A DNA stretch of 64,000 nt from JACKAQ01 sp020634975 [NCBI: Calditrichia bacterium] (GCA_020634975.1 JACKAQ010000001.1:2108001-2172000), one strand, 5' to 3'; positions 45,556 to 55,204 are shown, counted from the first letter of the stretch. Translations and numbers: made by a program. Notes: generated by a model not told the origin, from the letters alone.

Positions 45556-47349
45556 ATGACCGTTTTTGTTCCCATTTCTAATCAACTGAAAAAATTGAAT
45601 TTAAGCCTGCTTTTTTTGCTGACTGCATCGCTTTTTTCGATATACGGACAAACGCAAACAGCAGCAGCTCCGGCACCTCCCGATACGGCACGAATTGAAA
45701 TTTACCAACCCATTGAACACAAAGGCGTGCTCAACGAGCCGGAAATCCGCGCCTATCAATCGGATCTCTGGCTGATCAATTTTGCCAATCGCGGGCGGAT
45801 TGGCAGCAGCGCCTGGCGCGGAATGCCCGCCGGATTTTCCAATTTCAATTATGCGGGAAACCGGCTGCAAAATCCCGTTACCGGATTCTGGAACGAGCAG
45901 TGGCTGCCCCATTACCAGATCGGTGAACGCCGCCGGAAATTTGGCAGCGATGTTGAATATTTACAACAGGTTGAGCCGCTCAGCCGCAAGCCGGAAACGC
46001 GAATCATTTATTCGCAGGATTACCTGACCGGCATATCGTTTGTGGACATTAATTTTGCCAGATACTGGAGCCCGACAAACTTTGTCCAGCTTTCCGGCAA
46101 CAATTTTTTGGGCGAAGAATCGGATATCGGTAAAAAATATCAGGTGAACACCTATCGCGCCCGGGTGCATTGGGAATATACCCGCTGGAAATGGGATGCG
46201 TATTACTGGCAAATGCGCCAGTTATCCAACGTTTTTTCTTTGGTTTCGTCGGTTCAGGGTGAGAGCGTTACTGCAAAATTAAAATCTATCGGGCATGTGA
46301 TGTGGTTGCGCGGACAATGGCGGATGAGCGAGCGCGATTCGCTGGAAATTGTGCCCTCATATATTGCCGTGGAAGACCGGCTGACGCCGATTAGCGCAAC
46401 ATTTGACAGGCGTAATATTCGTTATAAAATCGGGCAGCTAAGCGCAACATTTACAAGAAATTATAGCGGCGGAAATTTTGGTTTTTCCGCGCTGCCGCAA
46501 ATCTACCGAAACGAACATTTTGTGCATCCCGCCAAACGCACGGAAAGCACGTTCCGTGGCAACGCATTTTGGGAATCTGCGGATAGCAGCAAAGAAATCC
46601 GGTTGGAAGCCGGAGGTTTTTACGCTTCCGCCAGTGGCGCTTTGCCGGAAGCGCAGGCGGTTTTTGCCAAAAAATGGGCGGGCGGGCGGCAAATCGGGTT
46701 GCGCGTTTTTTCCGGCGGGCAGCCGGTGCCGTTAATCTGGCGAACGGTTGGCGCAGATTCGCTGCCGCGATTTTCCGGAGAAAATCCCATCCGGAAAACC
46801 GGTGTTTCCGGCATTGCCGAATTTGCTTTGGGCAGCAATCTGGATGTGCGGATCGAGCCGTTTTTTATGCGCACGGATAATTATCCGGTGTTTCTCGATG
46901 GCAATCGCTGGCAAATCCAAACTATTGAAAATTATGGGTTTCGGGCAAACGCCGGCACAAAAATCTGGCGATTCTGGGTCAACAACGATTTTACATGGAA
47001 CGCCAATTACAAAGAATCATTTGCGCCGCAAATAAAAAATGTCACCACGCTGAAAACCAGCGTTTCGCTGTTCAATAATGCACTGCGGCTGGACGGCATT
47101 TTGGATTGGCGGGTGCTCGGCGAATATTATCCGCTGGATTTTCAGCCGCAGCTGTATGCGTTTTCGCCGATGCCGGCGGCGGTCGGTCCGCACGCGATCA
47201 GCGATGCCCGGATTCAAGCCCAGTTTCGCGATGCGACGCTGTTTTTTATTTGGGAAAATTTGTTGTCCACGGATTATTTTATCATCAACGGAACGCTGGA
47301 ACAGTTGATCATTTTCCGGCTGGGCATCGATTGGCTGTTGTTCAATTAA
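45556..47349 (+). CDS. outer-membrane beta-barrel protein of unknown function
   Basis: 597 aa. Signal peptide about 1-31 (ends SIYGQ). The mature part alternates aromatic and polar residues in many beta strands (VQLSGNNFLG, RVHWEYTRWKWDAYYWQMRQ, DVRIEPFFMRTD) and closes with LIIFRLGIDWLLFN, the aromatic terminus of Bam substrates. It resembles TonB-receptor barrels or the putative porins of Bacteroidota but has no plug, TonB box or carboxypeptidase-like domain. A conserved W/Y-rich N-terminal segment (SDLWLINFANRGRIGSS) may be specific to the family. Cargo unknown. Located between DUF1015 and alanine racemase on one strand. Confidence 0.7.
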   Translation: MTVFVPISNQLKKLNLSLLFLLTASLFSIYGQTQTAAAPAPPDTARIEIYQPIEHKGVLNEPEIRAYQSDLWLINFANRGRIGSSAWRGMPAGFSNFNYAGNRLQNPVTGFWNEQWLPHYQIGERRRKFGSDVEYLQQVEPLSRKPETRIIYSQDYLTGISFVDINFARYWSPTNFVQLSGNNFLGEESDIGKKYQVNTYRARVHWEYTRWKWDAYYWQMRQLSNVFSLVSSVQGESVTAKLKSIGHVMWLRGQWRMSERDSLEIVPSYIAVEDRLTPISATFDRRNIRYKIGQLSATFTRNYSGGNFGFSALPQIYRNEHFVHPAKRTESTFRGNAFWESADSSKEIRLEAGGFYASASGALPEAQAVFAKKWAGGRQIGLRVFSGGQPVPLIWRTVGADSLPRFSGENPIRKTGVSGIAEFALGSNLDVRIEPFFMRTDNYPVFLDGNRWQIQTIENYGFRANAGTKIWRFWVNNDFTWNANYKESFAPQIKNVTTLKTSVSLFNNALRLDGILDWRVLGEYYPLDFQPQLYAFSPMPAAVGPHAISDARIQAQFRDATLFFIWENLLSTDYFIINGTLEQLIIFRLGIDWLLFN

Positions 47350-47472
47350 GCACGGATAAAAGGGGAAAAGGACAAGGGGTAAGCTGCTGTTATTATGTGA
47401 TTTCTATCTGAAATTACATCTGCCCGATCCCGCACATTCCATCATTATTTTGGTTGAAAAAGGACGTCGTTC

Positions 47473-48660
47473 ATGGTTGAACGCAGGTTTTTAGACAACA
47501 CATGGATCGAGATTTCGGAAGCCGCATATGCCCATAATTTGCAATTTTTTCGCAAAATTATCGGTTCGCGCCCGGAGCTTTCGGTGGTGATCAAGGCCAA
47601 TGCCTACGGTCACGGATGGCAAACCATTGCCCGTTTGGCAATCAAACATCAGGTTGATTCCTTTTGTGTGCACTCACTGAACGAGGCGTTGAAATTGCGC
47701 CACGCCGGGTTCACCCAAAATATTCTGGTGATGGGACATGTGCCGCTGAATTGTCTGGAAGAAGCGGTGCGCCACAATTTGCGGCTGGTTGTTTACAACA
47801 AAGAAACCGTGGAACAGTTGCACGATATCACGAATCATATTCACATGCTTACCCGGATTCATTTGAAGCTGGAAACCGGCACCTTTCGCCAGGGCGTCAT
47901 GCAGGAAGATTTACCGTGGTTTTTTGAAAAATTGAAACACACGCCGCGCGTGATGCTGGAAGCGGTGTACACCCATTTTGCCAACATCGAAGATACCACC
48001 AGCCACGATTATGCCGAATATCAGCAGTATTGTTTCAACAAAATTGTGCAGCTCATTCGCAGCGACGGATTCCCGATTCTCAAAAAACACGCTGCCTGCA
48101 CTGCCGCCGCGCTGCTGTTTGGCGATACTCATTTTGATATGGTGCGGCTGGGCATCGGGCAATATGGGTTTTGGCCATCGCGGGAAACGCTGATATCGTT
48201 TCGCGAAAAATACAAATTGCAACCGGAAGATACCCCGAAACCGGTGCTCACCTGGAAAACCCGTGTTTCGCAGGTCAAAACGGTGCCGCGCGATAACACT
48301 ATTGGCTACGGCCGAACGTTCAAAACCACCCGCGATACGACAATTGCCGTGCTGCCTGTCGGCTATTCCGATGGCTATGACCGGCAAATTTCCAACCAGG
48401 GATACGTGTTGATTCACGGAAAACGCGCCGCCATCCGCGGCAGAATTTGCATGAATTTGATGATGGTGGATGTGACCGATATTCCCGGTGTGGCGTTGGA
48501 AGATGAAGTAGTGCTGATCGGCAAACAGGGCGAGGAGCAAATTACCGCGGAGCAACTTGCCGAGTGGAGCAACACCATTCATTACGAAGTGATTGCCCGG
48601 ATTAATCCGGAAATTCCCCGCATCACCGTCGATCCGGTGGTAGATGATGACGAGGAATAG
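47473..48660 (+). CDS. alr: alanine racemase
   Basis: PLP-dependent enzyme of 395 aa that makes D-alanine for peptidoglycan. The PLP lysine is Lys41 (VVIKANAYGHG) and the opposing catalytic Tyr is Tyr279 (IGYGRTF). The N-terminal TIM barrel and C-terminal beta domain (RAAIRGRICMNLMMVDVTD) are complete. The short acidic tail (VVDDDEE) is unusual but harmless-looking. Two related purine-rich stretches lie in the 123-base gap upstream. No ligase or mur gene adjoins. Confidence 0.93.
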   Translation: MVERRFLDNTWIEISEAAYAHNLQFFRKIIGSRPELSVVIKANAYGHGWQTIARLAIKHQVDSFCVHSLNEALKLRHAGFTQNILVMGHVPLNCLEEAVRHNLRLVVYNKETVEQLHDITNHIHMLTRIHLKLETGTFRQGVMQEDLPWFFEKLKHTPRVMLEAVYTHFANIEDTTSHDYAEYQQYCFNKIVQLIRSDGFPILKKHAACTAAALLFGDTHFDMVRLGIGQYGFWPSRETLISFREKYKLQPEDTPKPVLTWKTRVSQVKTVPRDNTIGYGRTFKTTRDTTIAVLPVGYSDGYDRQISNQGYVLIHGKRAAIRGRICMNLMMVDVTDIPGVALEDEVVLIGKQGEEQITAEQLAEWSNTIHYEVIARINPEIPRITVDPVVDDDEE

Positions 48661-48682
48661 TGCAGCCTGTCGCTACGAAAAA

Positions 48683-48705
48683 AATCCTGCCTGTGCAGGA
48701 ATGAC
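48683..48705. repeat. AATCCTGC/GCAGGAATGAC palindromic repeat, copy 2
   Basis: AATCCTGC, loop CTGT, GCAGGAAT, then GAC: one mismatch in the stem. It lies in the 53-base gap between the convergent alanine racemase and aldo/keto reductase genes. Same family as 13086-13108 and 49798-49825. Confidence 0.5.
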
Positions 48706-48713
48706 CGAAAATG

Positions 48714-49682
48714 TTACTTCTCCCCAAAAATTTCCGCAAACAACCCGTCAATATTTTCCAAATCAGATGCAGAGATTTGCCAGCCGCCGCCGCCGATATT
48801 TTTAGCGATCTGCTCCGGTTTTCGCGCGCCGGCGATAGCCGCAGTCACCGTTTTGTGACGGAGCACCCACGCGATTGCCAATTCTGCAAGCGATTTCCCG
48901 TAACCTTCCGCAATCGGTCGGATAGCGTCGACAAATGTCAGCGTTTGCCCAAATTTCGGTTCTTTGAAAAACGGATTGTTTTGGCTGCGCCGCCAATCGT
49001 CTTCGGCGAGCGTTTCCAGAAAATTCGCTGAAAATTTACCGGTGAGCAATCCGCTTTGCAGCGGGCTGTACGCGACGATGCCCACTTTGTTATTGGCGCA
49101 CCAACCTAAAATGCTCGATTCGATATCGCGATTGATCATGCTGTACGGCGGCTGCAGCGATTGCACCGGCGCAATTTTCTGGCAGCGCATCAGCAGCTCC
49201 GTGCCGAAATTGCTCACGCCGATGTAGCGCACTTTTCCCGCTTCCGCCAGCCGGGTCATTTCGCCCCAACTGTCCTCCACCGGAACAGCATTGTCCGGCC
49301 AGTGAATTTGATACAAATCGATCACGTCCGTTTGCAGGCGTTTCAGGCTGGCGTCGCATTCCCGGCGGATGCTTTCCGGGCGATTGTTCCGGGCAACACG
49401 TCCGTGATTGTCCCAAACCAGTCCGCATTTTGTGGCGATGAACACCTCGTCGCGGAAAGATTTTACGGTTTCGCCGATCAGTTTTTCACTGTGCCCGAGT
49501 CCGTACACCGCCGCCGTGTCGATCCAGTTGATGCCGCTGTCCAGCGCCGTGCGGATGGTTCGGACAGATAGCATGTCATCCTGCTCGCCCCAACCATACG
49601 CCCACTGCCCGCCGATTGCCCACGCGCCCAACCCGATTTCCGAGAGCATCGGGCCGTTTTTTCCGAGTTGACGTTGGTTCAT
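48714..49682 (-). CDS. aldo/keto reductase
   Basis: 322 aa, standard AKR length. The catalytic tetrad is visible: Asp and Tyr in WIDTAAVYG, Lys in IATKCG, His in QIHWPD. The NADPH-binding end shows AIAGARKPEQIAKN. The start MNQRQLGKNG matches the AKR family N-terminus. It is probably a cytoplasmic NADPH-dependent reductase of the YajO/voltage-channel-beta-like group; substrate unknown. It is downstream of the ketoglutarate-semialdehyde-type dehydrogenase on the same strand but 178 bases away with a repeat in between, so operon membership is doubtful. Confidence 0.9.
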   Translation of the reverse strand: MNQRQLGKNGPMLSEIGLGAWAIGGQWAYGWGEQDDMLSVRTIRTALDSGINWIDTAAVYGLGHSEKLIGETVKSFRDEVFIATKCGLVWDNHGRVARNNRPESIRRECDASLKRLQTDVIDLYQIHWPDNAVPVEDSWGEMTRLAEAGKVRYIGVSNFGTELLMRCQKIAPVQSLQPPYSMINRDIESSILGWCANNKVGIVAYSPLQSGLLTGKFSANFLETLAEDDWRRSQNNPFFKEPKFGQTLTFVDAIRPIAEGYGKSLAELAIAWVLRHKTVTAAIAGARKPEQIAKNIGGGGWQISASDLENIDGLFAEIFGEK

Positions 49683-49797
49683 TTTATTCCGTTGTTTTCA
49701 ATTGTTTTTATCGCTGATGGACGCAAAAAAATTCTGGATATCTTTGTTTTTGGTTATGCCCGAAAGTTTCTATCGGACATCTTTTGTCGAATTGTGG

Positions 49798-49825
49798 ATT
49801 CCCGCTTAAATACTGCGGGAATGAC
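49798..49825. repeat. ATTCCCGC/GCGGGAATGAC palindromic repeat, copy 3
   Basis: A perfect 8-base stem, ATTCCCGC/GCGGGAAT, with loop TTAAATACT is followed by GAC. The stem bases co-vary with copies 1 and 2 (CTGC/GCAG against CCGC/GCGG), which supports a selected hairpin. It lies between the aldo/keto reductase and aldehyde dehydrogenase genes. Confidence 0.55.
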
Positions 49826-49860
49826 AAATCGGGGCGAAACTATAAAATTCGCGACAAATA

Positions 49861-51444
49861 TTAAAAACTATCCTTCGTCCATTTGCCGTTTAGCATGCGC
49901 CAGATGCCCAGCGGATTTTCGTTGTGCAACGCCGCCGGAAGCTGGTGTTTCGGGAAATTCTGGTAGCTCACCGGGCGCAGGAAACGGTAAATCGCGGCGG
50001 TGCCGACAGAGGTCGAACGGCTGTCTGTGGTTGCGGGGAACGGGCCGCCGTGCACCATCGAGTGGCATACTTCCACGCCGGTCGGGAATCCGTTGAAAAT
50101 CAGCCGCCCAACTTTGCGCTCCAGAATCGTGATCAGATCATGCCATTTGCCGAGCTCGTTTTCCGTGCCGTGAATGGTTGCGGTGAGGTGTCCGCCGAGA
50201 TTTTCGGCAATCGCCAGCAATTCCTCGCGGGAATCGCAGCTGATCAAAACGGACGACGGACCGAACACTTCCTCTTCCAATCGCGGATGGTTGATAAACG
50301 TTTTTCCGCTCGCGCGGAGCAATCGCGGCATGCCGTGACAATCGTTATCGCCACTGCCGCCGTTGGCCAGCAGGCGCACATCTTCGATCGAGCTGATTGC
50401 TTTGATGCCCGATTCGTACGCGGATTTGATGCCGCGATGCAACATCGTTCCCGCCGGTTTCCCGGAAATCGCGGTTGCGGCAAGTTCAGAAAAAACATCG
50501 AATTGGGAGTCCTGCAAACCCAACACTAGTCCGGGATTTGTGCAAAATTGCCCGACGCCGAGCGTTACGGAATCCGCCAGACCCGTGGCGATTGCTGTGG
50601 TGCGTTCCGCCATTGCTTCCGGTAAAATGAACACCGGATTGGTGCTGCCCATTTCCGCATAAACCGGGATCGGTTCGGGACGTGCCGCTGCCATATCGAA
50701 CAGCGCTTTGCCGCCACGGAACGAGCCGGTAAACCCGACTGCTTTGATGGCTGGATGTTTCACCAGCGCCTCGCCAACGGTGAAATTGCTGCCCTGTACC
50801 ATCGAAAAAACGCCTTCCGGCATGCCCGTTTTTTGGGCGGCTTTTTGCACAGCCAGCCCAACCAGTTCAGAAGTGCCGGGATGCGCCGGATGCCCTTTCA
50901 CCACCACCGGGCAACCCGCCGCAAGTGCGGATGCGGTATCGCCGCCGGCAACGGAAAATGCCAGCGGAAAGTTGCTCGCGCCAAATACAGCAACCGGTCC
51001 GATCGGCTGGTTCAGCATGCGGATATCCGGTTTTGGCAGTGGCTGGCGATCCGGCTGTGCGGTTTCGATGCGCGCACCGAGCCACGAGCCATCGCGAACC
51101 ACCTGTGCAAACAGCTTCAACTGTCCCATTGTTCTGCCGCGTTCGCCGGTGATGCGGGCTTCCGGCAAGCCGGTTTCCTGCATCGCCCGTTGAATCAGCG
51201 CATCGCCGAGGGCCAGAATTTCATCGGCAATCGCTTCCAGAAATGCGGCGCGTTTGGAATGCGGCGCGTTCCGGTATTTGTCGAAACAGTTGCGGGCCAG
51301 CTCAACAGCGGCGTGCACATCTGCGGCGCTGCCTTCGGCAAAATGGGTCGGCAGCAATTTGCCGGTTTGCGGATCGGTCGCCTGAAATGTATCTGATGTT
51401 GTGCTTTTCTGTTGAAATCCGATGATGTGTTTGCCTGTGAGCAT
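49861..51444 (-). CDS. 2,5-dioxovalerate (ketoglutarate semialdehyde)-type dehydrogenase
   Basis: 527-aa NAD(P)+-dependent aldehyde dehydrogenase. The general base is Glu264 (YAEMGSTNPVF) and the nucleophile Cys301 (GVGQFCTNPG), with FGASNFPLAFS and GFTGSFRGGKAL in the cofactor site. The EMGSTNPVF and QFCTNPGL variants, plus the PVYAEM context, are those of alpha-ketoglutarate semialdehyde dehydrogenases that end oxidative pentose or hydroxyproline pathways. No other gene of those routes is nearby, so the substrate is tentative. The ATG at 51444 has GAGGG upstream and replaces an in-frame codon 22 residues earlier. Divergent from the ABC-F gene. Confidence 0.88.
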   Translation of the reverse strand: MLTGKHIIGFQQKSTTSDTFQATDPQTGKLLPTHFAEGSAADVHAAVELARNCFDKYRNAPHSKRAAFLEAIADEILALGDALIQRAMQETGLPEARITGERGRTMGQLKLFAQVVRDGSWLGARIETAQPDRQPLPKPDIRMLNQPIGPVAVFGASNFPLAFSVAGGDTASALAAGCPVVVKGHPAHPGTSELVGLAVQKAAQKTGMPEGVFSMVQGSNFTVGEALVKHPAIKAVGFTGSFRGGKALFDMAAARPEPIPVYAEMGSTNPVFILPEAMAERTTAIATGLADSVTLGVGQFCTNPGLVLGLQDSQFDVFSELAATAISGKPAGTMLHRGIKSAYESGIKAISSIEDVRLLANGGSGDNDCHGMPRLLRASGKTFINHPRLEEEVFGPSSVLISCDSREELLAIAENLGGHLTATIHGTENELGKWHDLITILERKVGRLIFNGFPTGVEVCHSMVHGGPFPATTDSRSTSVGTAAIYRFLRPVSYQNFPKHQLPAALHNENPLGIWRMLNGKWTKDSF

Positions 51445-51679
51445 GGTTTCCCTCGCTGTTGGTTTTGGTTTCTGGTTCGGTTTTTCTGTAGCTAACAAAT
51501 TTACACCCAACGCATCGCGGAATCAACCGTTGAGAAAGTCTGTGGAGCATCGGCCACAAACCAATCGAAAAAATACTATCTTCGCAGGGCAATTTGTATT
51601 ATCTTTGCGACCGTTAAAATGAATACAGGGATTGTGCCTGTTTTTAAAATGTTTACCCAAAAAAGAGATGTGACGTTTT

Positions 51680-53323
51680 ATGATTACCGTATCAGATTTA
51701 AGCTTGCAATTTGGCAAGCGCGTATTGTTTGATGATGTCAATTTGAAATTCACTCGCGGCAATTGCTACGGCGTGATCGGCGCGAACGGCGCGGGGAAAT
51801 CCACATTTTTGAAGATTCTCTCCGGCGAAATCGAGTCCACCCGCGGCAATATTTCCATCGATCCGGGCAACCGGATGGCTGTTTTGAAACAGAACCACTT
51901 TGAATATGAAAATGAGCAGGTGCTCAATGCCGTCATCATGGGCCATAAAGATATGTATAATGTAATGATGGAAAAAGACGCCATCTACATGAATCCGGAC
52001 GCCACCGAAGAAGATCACCTGCGGGCGGCGGATCTGGAGCACGATTTTGGCGAAATGGGCGGCTGGTCTGCCGAAAGCGACGCTGCGGAACTGCTCAGCA
52101 ATCTTGGCATTACCGAAGATTTGCACACCAAATTGGTGAAAGAATTGAGCGGACCGGAAAAAGTGAAGGTGCTGCTCGCGCAGGCGTTGTTCGGCAACCC
52201 GGAAATTTTGTTGCTCGACGAACCGACCAACGACCTCGACGCGAAATCTGCCGCATGGCTCTCCGATTTTTTGGCGGATTTCAAAAATACCGTCATCGTT
52301 GTATCGCACGACCGCTATTTTCTGGACATGGTTTGTACCCATATGGTGGATATCGATTACAGCAAAATCCGCCTGTTTACCGGAAATTACACCTTCTGGT
52401 ATGAGTCCAGCCAGTTGATGAAAAAGCAGCGCGAAGACAAAAACAAAAAGCTCGAGCAAAAGCGTGCCGAATTGCTGCAATTTATCCAGCGATTCAGCGC
52501 CAACGCTTCCAAATCGCGCCAGGCAACCAGCCGGAAAAAAACCCTGGAAAAGCTCGATCTCGAAGAAATCCAGATTTCCAGCCGGAAATATCCGTTTATC
52601 AAATTTGATATGCGCCGCGAACCCGGTGATAAAATTTTGATGGTAGACGGCGTCAGCAAACGCAACGAAAACGGCGAACTGCTGTTCAAGGATGTATCGT
52701 TTACGATGAATCACGGCGACAGGATCGGGTTACTCGCCAATGATACCGCAACACTGAACGCGCTGTTCAATGTTTTGGCCGGTAAAACCAAACCGGATTC
52801 CGGAACGGTAAACTTTGGACAAACAATTACTTACGATTATTTGCCGAACGATAACGACGAATATTTTTCCGAAGATAACGATCTGGATTTGATCGACTGG
52901 CTGCGCCAATATTCGATCGAAAAAGATGAGCAATTTATTCGCGGATTTTTGGGGCGGATGTTTTTCTCCGGCGACGAAGTGTATAAAAAAGTGAGTGTGC
53001 TTTCCGGTGGCGAGAAAGTGCGCTGCATGTTGTCCAAAATTATGCTCAACCAGCCGAACTTTTTGTTGATGGATGAACCGACCAACCACCTCGATCTGGA
53101 ATCGGTGACCGCGTTGAACAAAGCGATGGATGAATTTCCCGGCTGCATGATTTTCACCTCGCACGACCATCAGTTGATGCAAACCGTTGCCAACCGCATC
53201 ATCGAAGTGACGCCCAACGGCATCATCGACCGGATGACCACTTTCGACGAATATTTGCAATCCGAGCAAACCCAGCAACGCCGCGAAAAATTATACGACG
53301 GCATCGAAATGCCCGTGATGTAA
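51680..53323 (+). CDS. ABC-F ATPase, YbiT type, with asymmetric ATP sites
   Basis: 547-aa soluble protein with two ABC domains and no membrane part. NBD1: Walker A GANGAGKST, Q-loop VLKQN, signature LSGPEK (Pro replaces the second Gly) and Walker B ILLLDEPTNDLD. A charged linker follows. NBD2: the Walker A position reads GLLANDTATL (no GKST), the Q-loop position reads YDYLPND, but the signature LSGGEK and FLLMDEPTNHLD are intact. Overall it matches E. coli YbiT, including the end (ITPNGIIDRMTTFDEYL). ABC-F proteins bind the ribosomal E site and act on stalled translation. Pairing NBD1 Walker A with the NBD2 signature leaves one good ATP site and one dead site. Ends in a terminator. Confidence 0.92.
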   Translation: MITVSDLSLQFGKRVLFDDVNLKFTRGNCYGVIGANGAGKSTFLKILSGEIESTRGNISIDPGNRMAVLKQNHFEYENEQVLNAVIMGHKDMYNVMMEKDAIYMNPDATEEDHLRAADLEHDFGEMGGWSAESDAAELLSNLGITEDLHTKLVKELSGPEKVKVLLAQALFGNPEILLLDEPTNDLDAKSAAWLSDFLADFKNTVIVVSHDRYFLDMVCTHMVDIDYSKIRLFTGNYTFWYESSQLMKKQREDKNKKLEQKRAELLQFIQRFSANASKSRQATSRKKTLEKLDLEEIQISSRKYPFIKFDMRREPGDKILMVDGVSKRNENGELLFKDVSFTMNHGDRIGLLANDTATLNALFNVLAGKTKPDSGTVNFGQTITYDYLPNDNDEYFSEDNDLDLIDWLRQYSIEKDEQFIRGFLGRMFFSGDEVYKKVSVLSGGEKVRCMLSKIMLNQPNFLLMDEPTNHLDLESVTALNKAMDEFPGCMIFTSHDHQLMQTVANRIIEVTPNGIIDRMTTFDEYLQSEQTQQRREKLYDGIEMPVM

Positions 53324-53359
53324 CGTTTTTTCGCACCATTCAATGCATTCAAAATTTTG

Positions 53360-53388
53360 GGGCAGGTTTCGAACCTGCCCTTTTTTTT
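53360..53388 (+). terminator. intrinsic terminator of ABC-F gene
   Basis: GGGCAGGTT/AACCTGCCC, a 9-base perfect stem with loop TCG, is followed by eight T residues. It lies 36 bases after the ABC-F stop. It also fits the GGGGC...GCCCC palindrome family. Confidence 0.92.
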
Positions 53389-53511
53389 GTTCTGCTATTC
53401 GTGCAAATGAATGAATCTCTGCGTCGTATCCCAACGCATTTTTTGCGAAATTCCCGCCAACATCATATATTGAACCCATCTAAAATCGAACAAAATTTTG
53501 AGGAAAACGCC

Positions 53512-55170
53512 ATGACTCAGCACATTCTTTTTTTCGGATTGATACTTCTGGCTGCCGCAATTACCGGTTGCGGCCGGACAAAAGGTGCGGATTTGATCGT
53601 GACCAACGCGATCATCTGGACGGGCAACGATGCGCAGCCGACCGCCGAAGCGCTGGCGGTTTCCGGCGATACGATTATCGCGGTGGGCAGCAACGAAGAT
53701 ATTCTGCGCCATCTCGGCGACGAAACCCGGCTCATCGAAGCGCAGGGCCGGATGCTCACACCCGGATTTATCGATTCGCATGTGCACTTTCTCACCGGCG
53801 GATTCCGGCTGTCGTCCGTCCAGCTTCGCGATGCGGATCGCGAGCAGTTTGTCCAGCGCATTGCGGCATATGCCAAAACCCTGCGTCCCGGCGAGTGGAT
53901 CGACGGCGGCGATTGGGATCACACCAACTGGGGTGGTGAACTGCCGGATCGCAACTGGATCGACGCGGTCACGCCGGAAAATCCCGTGTTCATCTCCCGG
54001 CTGGACGGGCACATGGCGTTGGCAAATACCGCCGCGCTCAACGCCGCGGGCATCGAACAATCGGTTGCGGATGTGGACGGCGGCGAAATTATCCGCGACA
54101 AAACCGGGCGACTCACCGGCGTTTTAAAGGACAACGCGATGGACCTCGTTTTCGCGAAAATGCCCAATCCGTCCGACGAACAAAAGCTGCGTGCGCTGAA
54201 CGCAGCGATGAATTATGTGGCGTCCAACGGCGTTACTTCCGTGCAAAATATGGGCGACGGGCTCGGTGAAATGGCTATTTTCGAACGCGTCCGCGCGGAA
54301 AATGGGCTGATCACCAGAATTTATCAGGCGATGCCCATTGCCCGATGGCAGAAATTGCCAGAAAAAATAGCTGCCGATGGCAGGGGCGATAAGTGGTTGA
54401 AAATTGGCGGTTTGAAAGGTTTTATGGATGGCTCACTCGGATCGCACACGGCGGCATTTTTTGAACCGTTCAGCGATACGCCGGACGAATCCGGATTTTT
54501 GGTGAATGACGAAACTGATATGTATCGCTGGATTCACACAGCGGACAGCGCCGGTTTGCAACTGATGATTCACGCCATCGGCGATCGCGCGATTCACCTG
54601 TTGCTGAATATTTTTGAGCGGGTGGAAAAAGAAAACGGTCCGCGAGACCGGCGGTTTCGGATCGAGCATGCCCAGCACATTGCCCCGGCGGATATTCCGC
54701 GATTCGCCGAATTGGGCGTGATCGCCAGCATGCAGCCGTATCACGCCATCGACGACGGGCGTTGGGCGGAAACAGTGATCGGCGCGGAGCGCATCAAAAC
54801 CACTTACGCATTTCGCTCACTGCTGGATGCAAATGCGCGTTTGGCTTTCGGCAGCGACTGGTTTGTGGCGCCGCCGACACCGCTGGAAGGCATTTACGCC
54901 GCCGTCACCCGCCGCACGCTGGACGATGCCAATCCCGATGGTTGGGTGCCGGAGCAAAAAATTACCGTCGAGGAAACGCTGAAAGCCTACACCGCAGACG
55001 CTGCCTACGCATCGTTTGATGAGCAAATAAAAGGCACGCTGGAACCGGGAAAACTGGCGGATTTTGTGCTGCTGGAAAAAGATATCCGCAGCATTCCGCC
55101 GGAAGAAATACGCAATGTTGCTGTTGATATGACCGTGGTGGGCGGGAAAATCGTATTCGAAAAACAGTAG
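53512..55170 (+). CDS. YtcJ-like amidohydrolase, lipoprotein
   Basis: 552 aa. Signal with lipobox ITGC (Cys20), so an envelope lipoprotein. The body is an amidohydrolase-3 TIM barrel: TPGFIDSHVHF (HxH), RLDGHMALANT, MIHAIGDRAI, FRIEHAQHI and FGSDWFV. Relatives such as YtcJ or N-substituted formamide deformylase cut amides or carbamates; this substrate is unknown. I use the ATG at 53512, with GAGGA upstream and a proper signal peptide directly behind; the frame is open 37 codons earlier without such support. Its 3' end faces that of the giant fusion gene. Confidence 0.9.
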   Translation: MTQHILFFGLILLAAAITGCGRTKGADLIVTNAIIWTGNDAQPTAEALAVSGDTIIAVGSNEDILRHLGDETRLIEAQGRMLTPGFIDSHVHFLTGGFRLSSVQLRDADREQFVQRIAAYAKTLRPGEWIDGGDWDHTNWGGELPDRNWIDAVTPENPVFISRLDGHMALANTAALNAAGIEQSVADVDGGEIIRDKTGRLTGVLKDNAMDLVFAKMPNPSDEQKLRALNAAMNYVASNGVTSVQNMGDGLGEMAIFERVRAENGLITRIYQAMPIARWQKLPEKIAADGRGDKWLKIGGLKGFMDGSLGSHTAAFFEPFSDTPDESGFLVNDETDMYRWIHTADSAGLQLMIHAIGDRAIHLLLNIFERVEKENGPRDRRFRIEHAQHIAPADIPRFAELGVIASMQPYHAIDDGRWAETVIGAERIKTTYAFRSLLDANARLAFGSDWFVAPPTPLEGIYAAVTRRTLDDANPDGWVPEQKITVEETLKAYTADAAYASFDEQIKGTLEPGKLADFVLLEKDIRSIPPEEIRNVAVDMTVVGGKIVFEKQ

Positions 55171-55204
55171 AAAACGGCGCAACTGAACCCAGAAATAATA
55201 TAAC

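Noticed and set aside
51619-51732. 37-codon upstream frame overlapping the ABC-F start, a possible attenuation leader peptide
   Set aside because: Resistance-type ABC-F genes can have leader peptides, but this frame lacks an SD and overlaps the coding start; not enough support.
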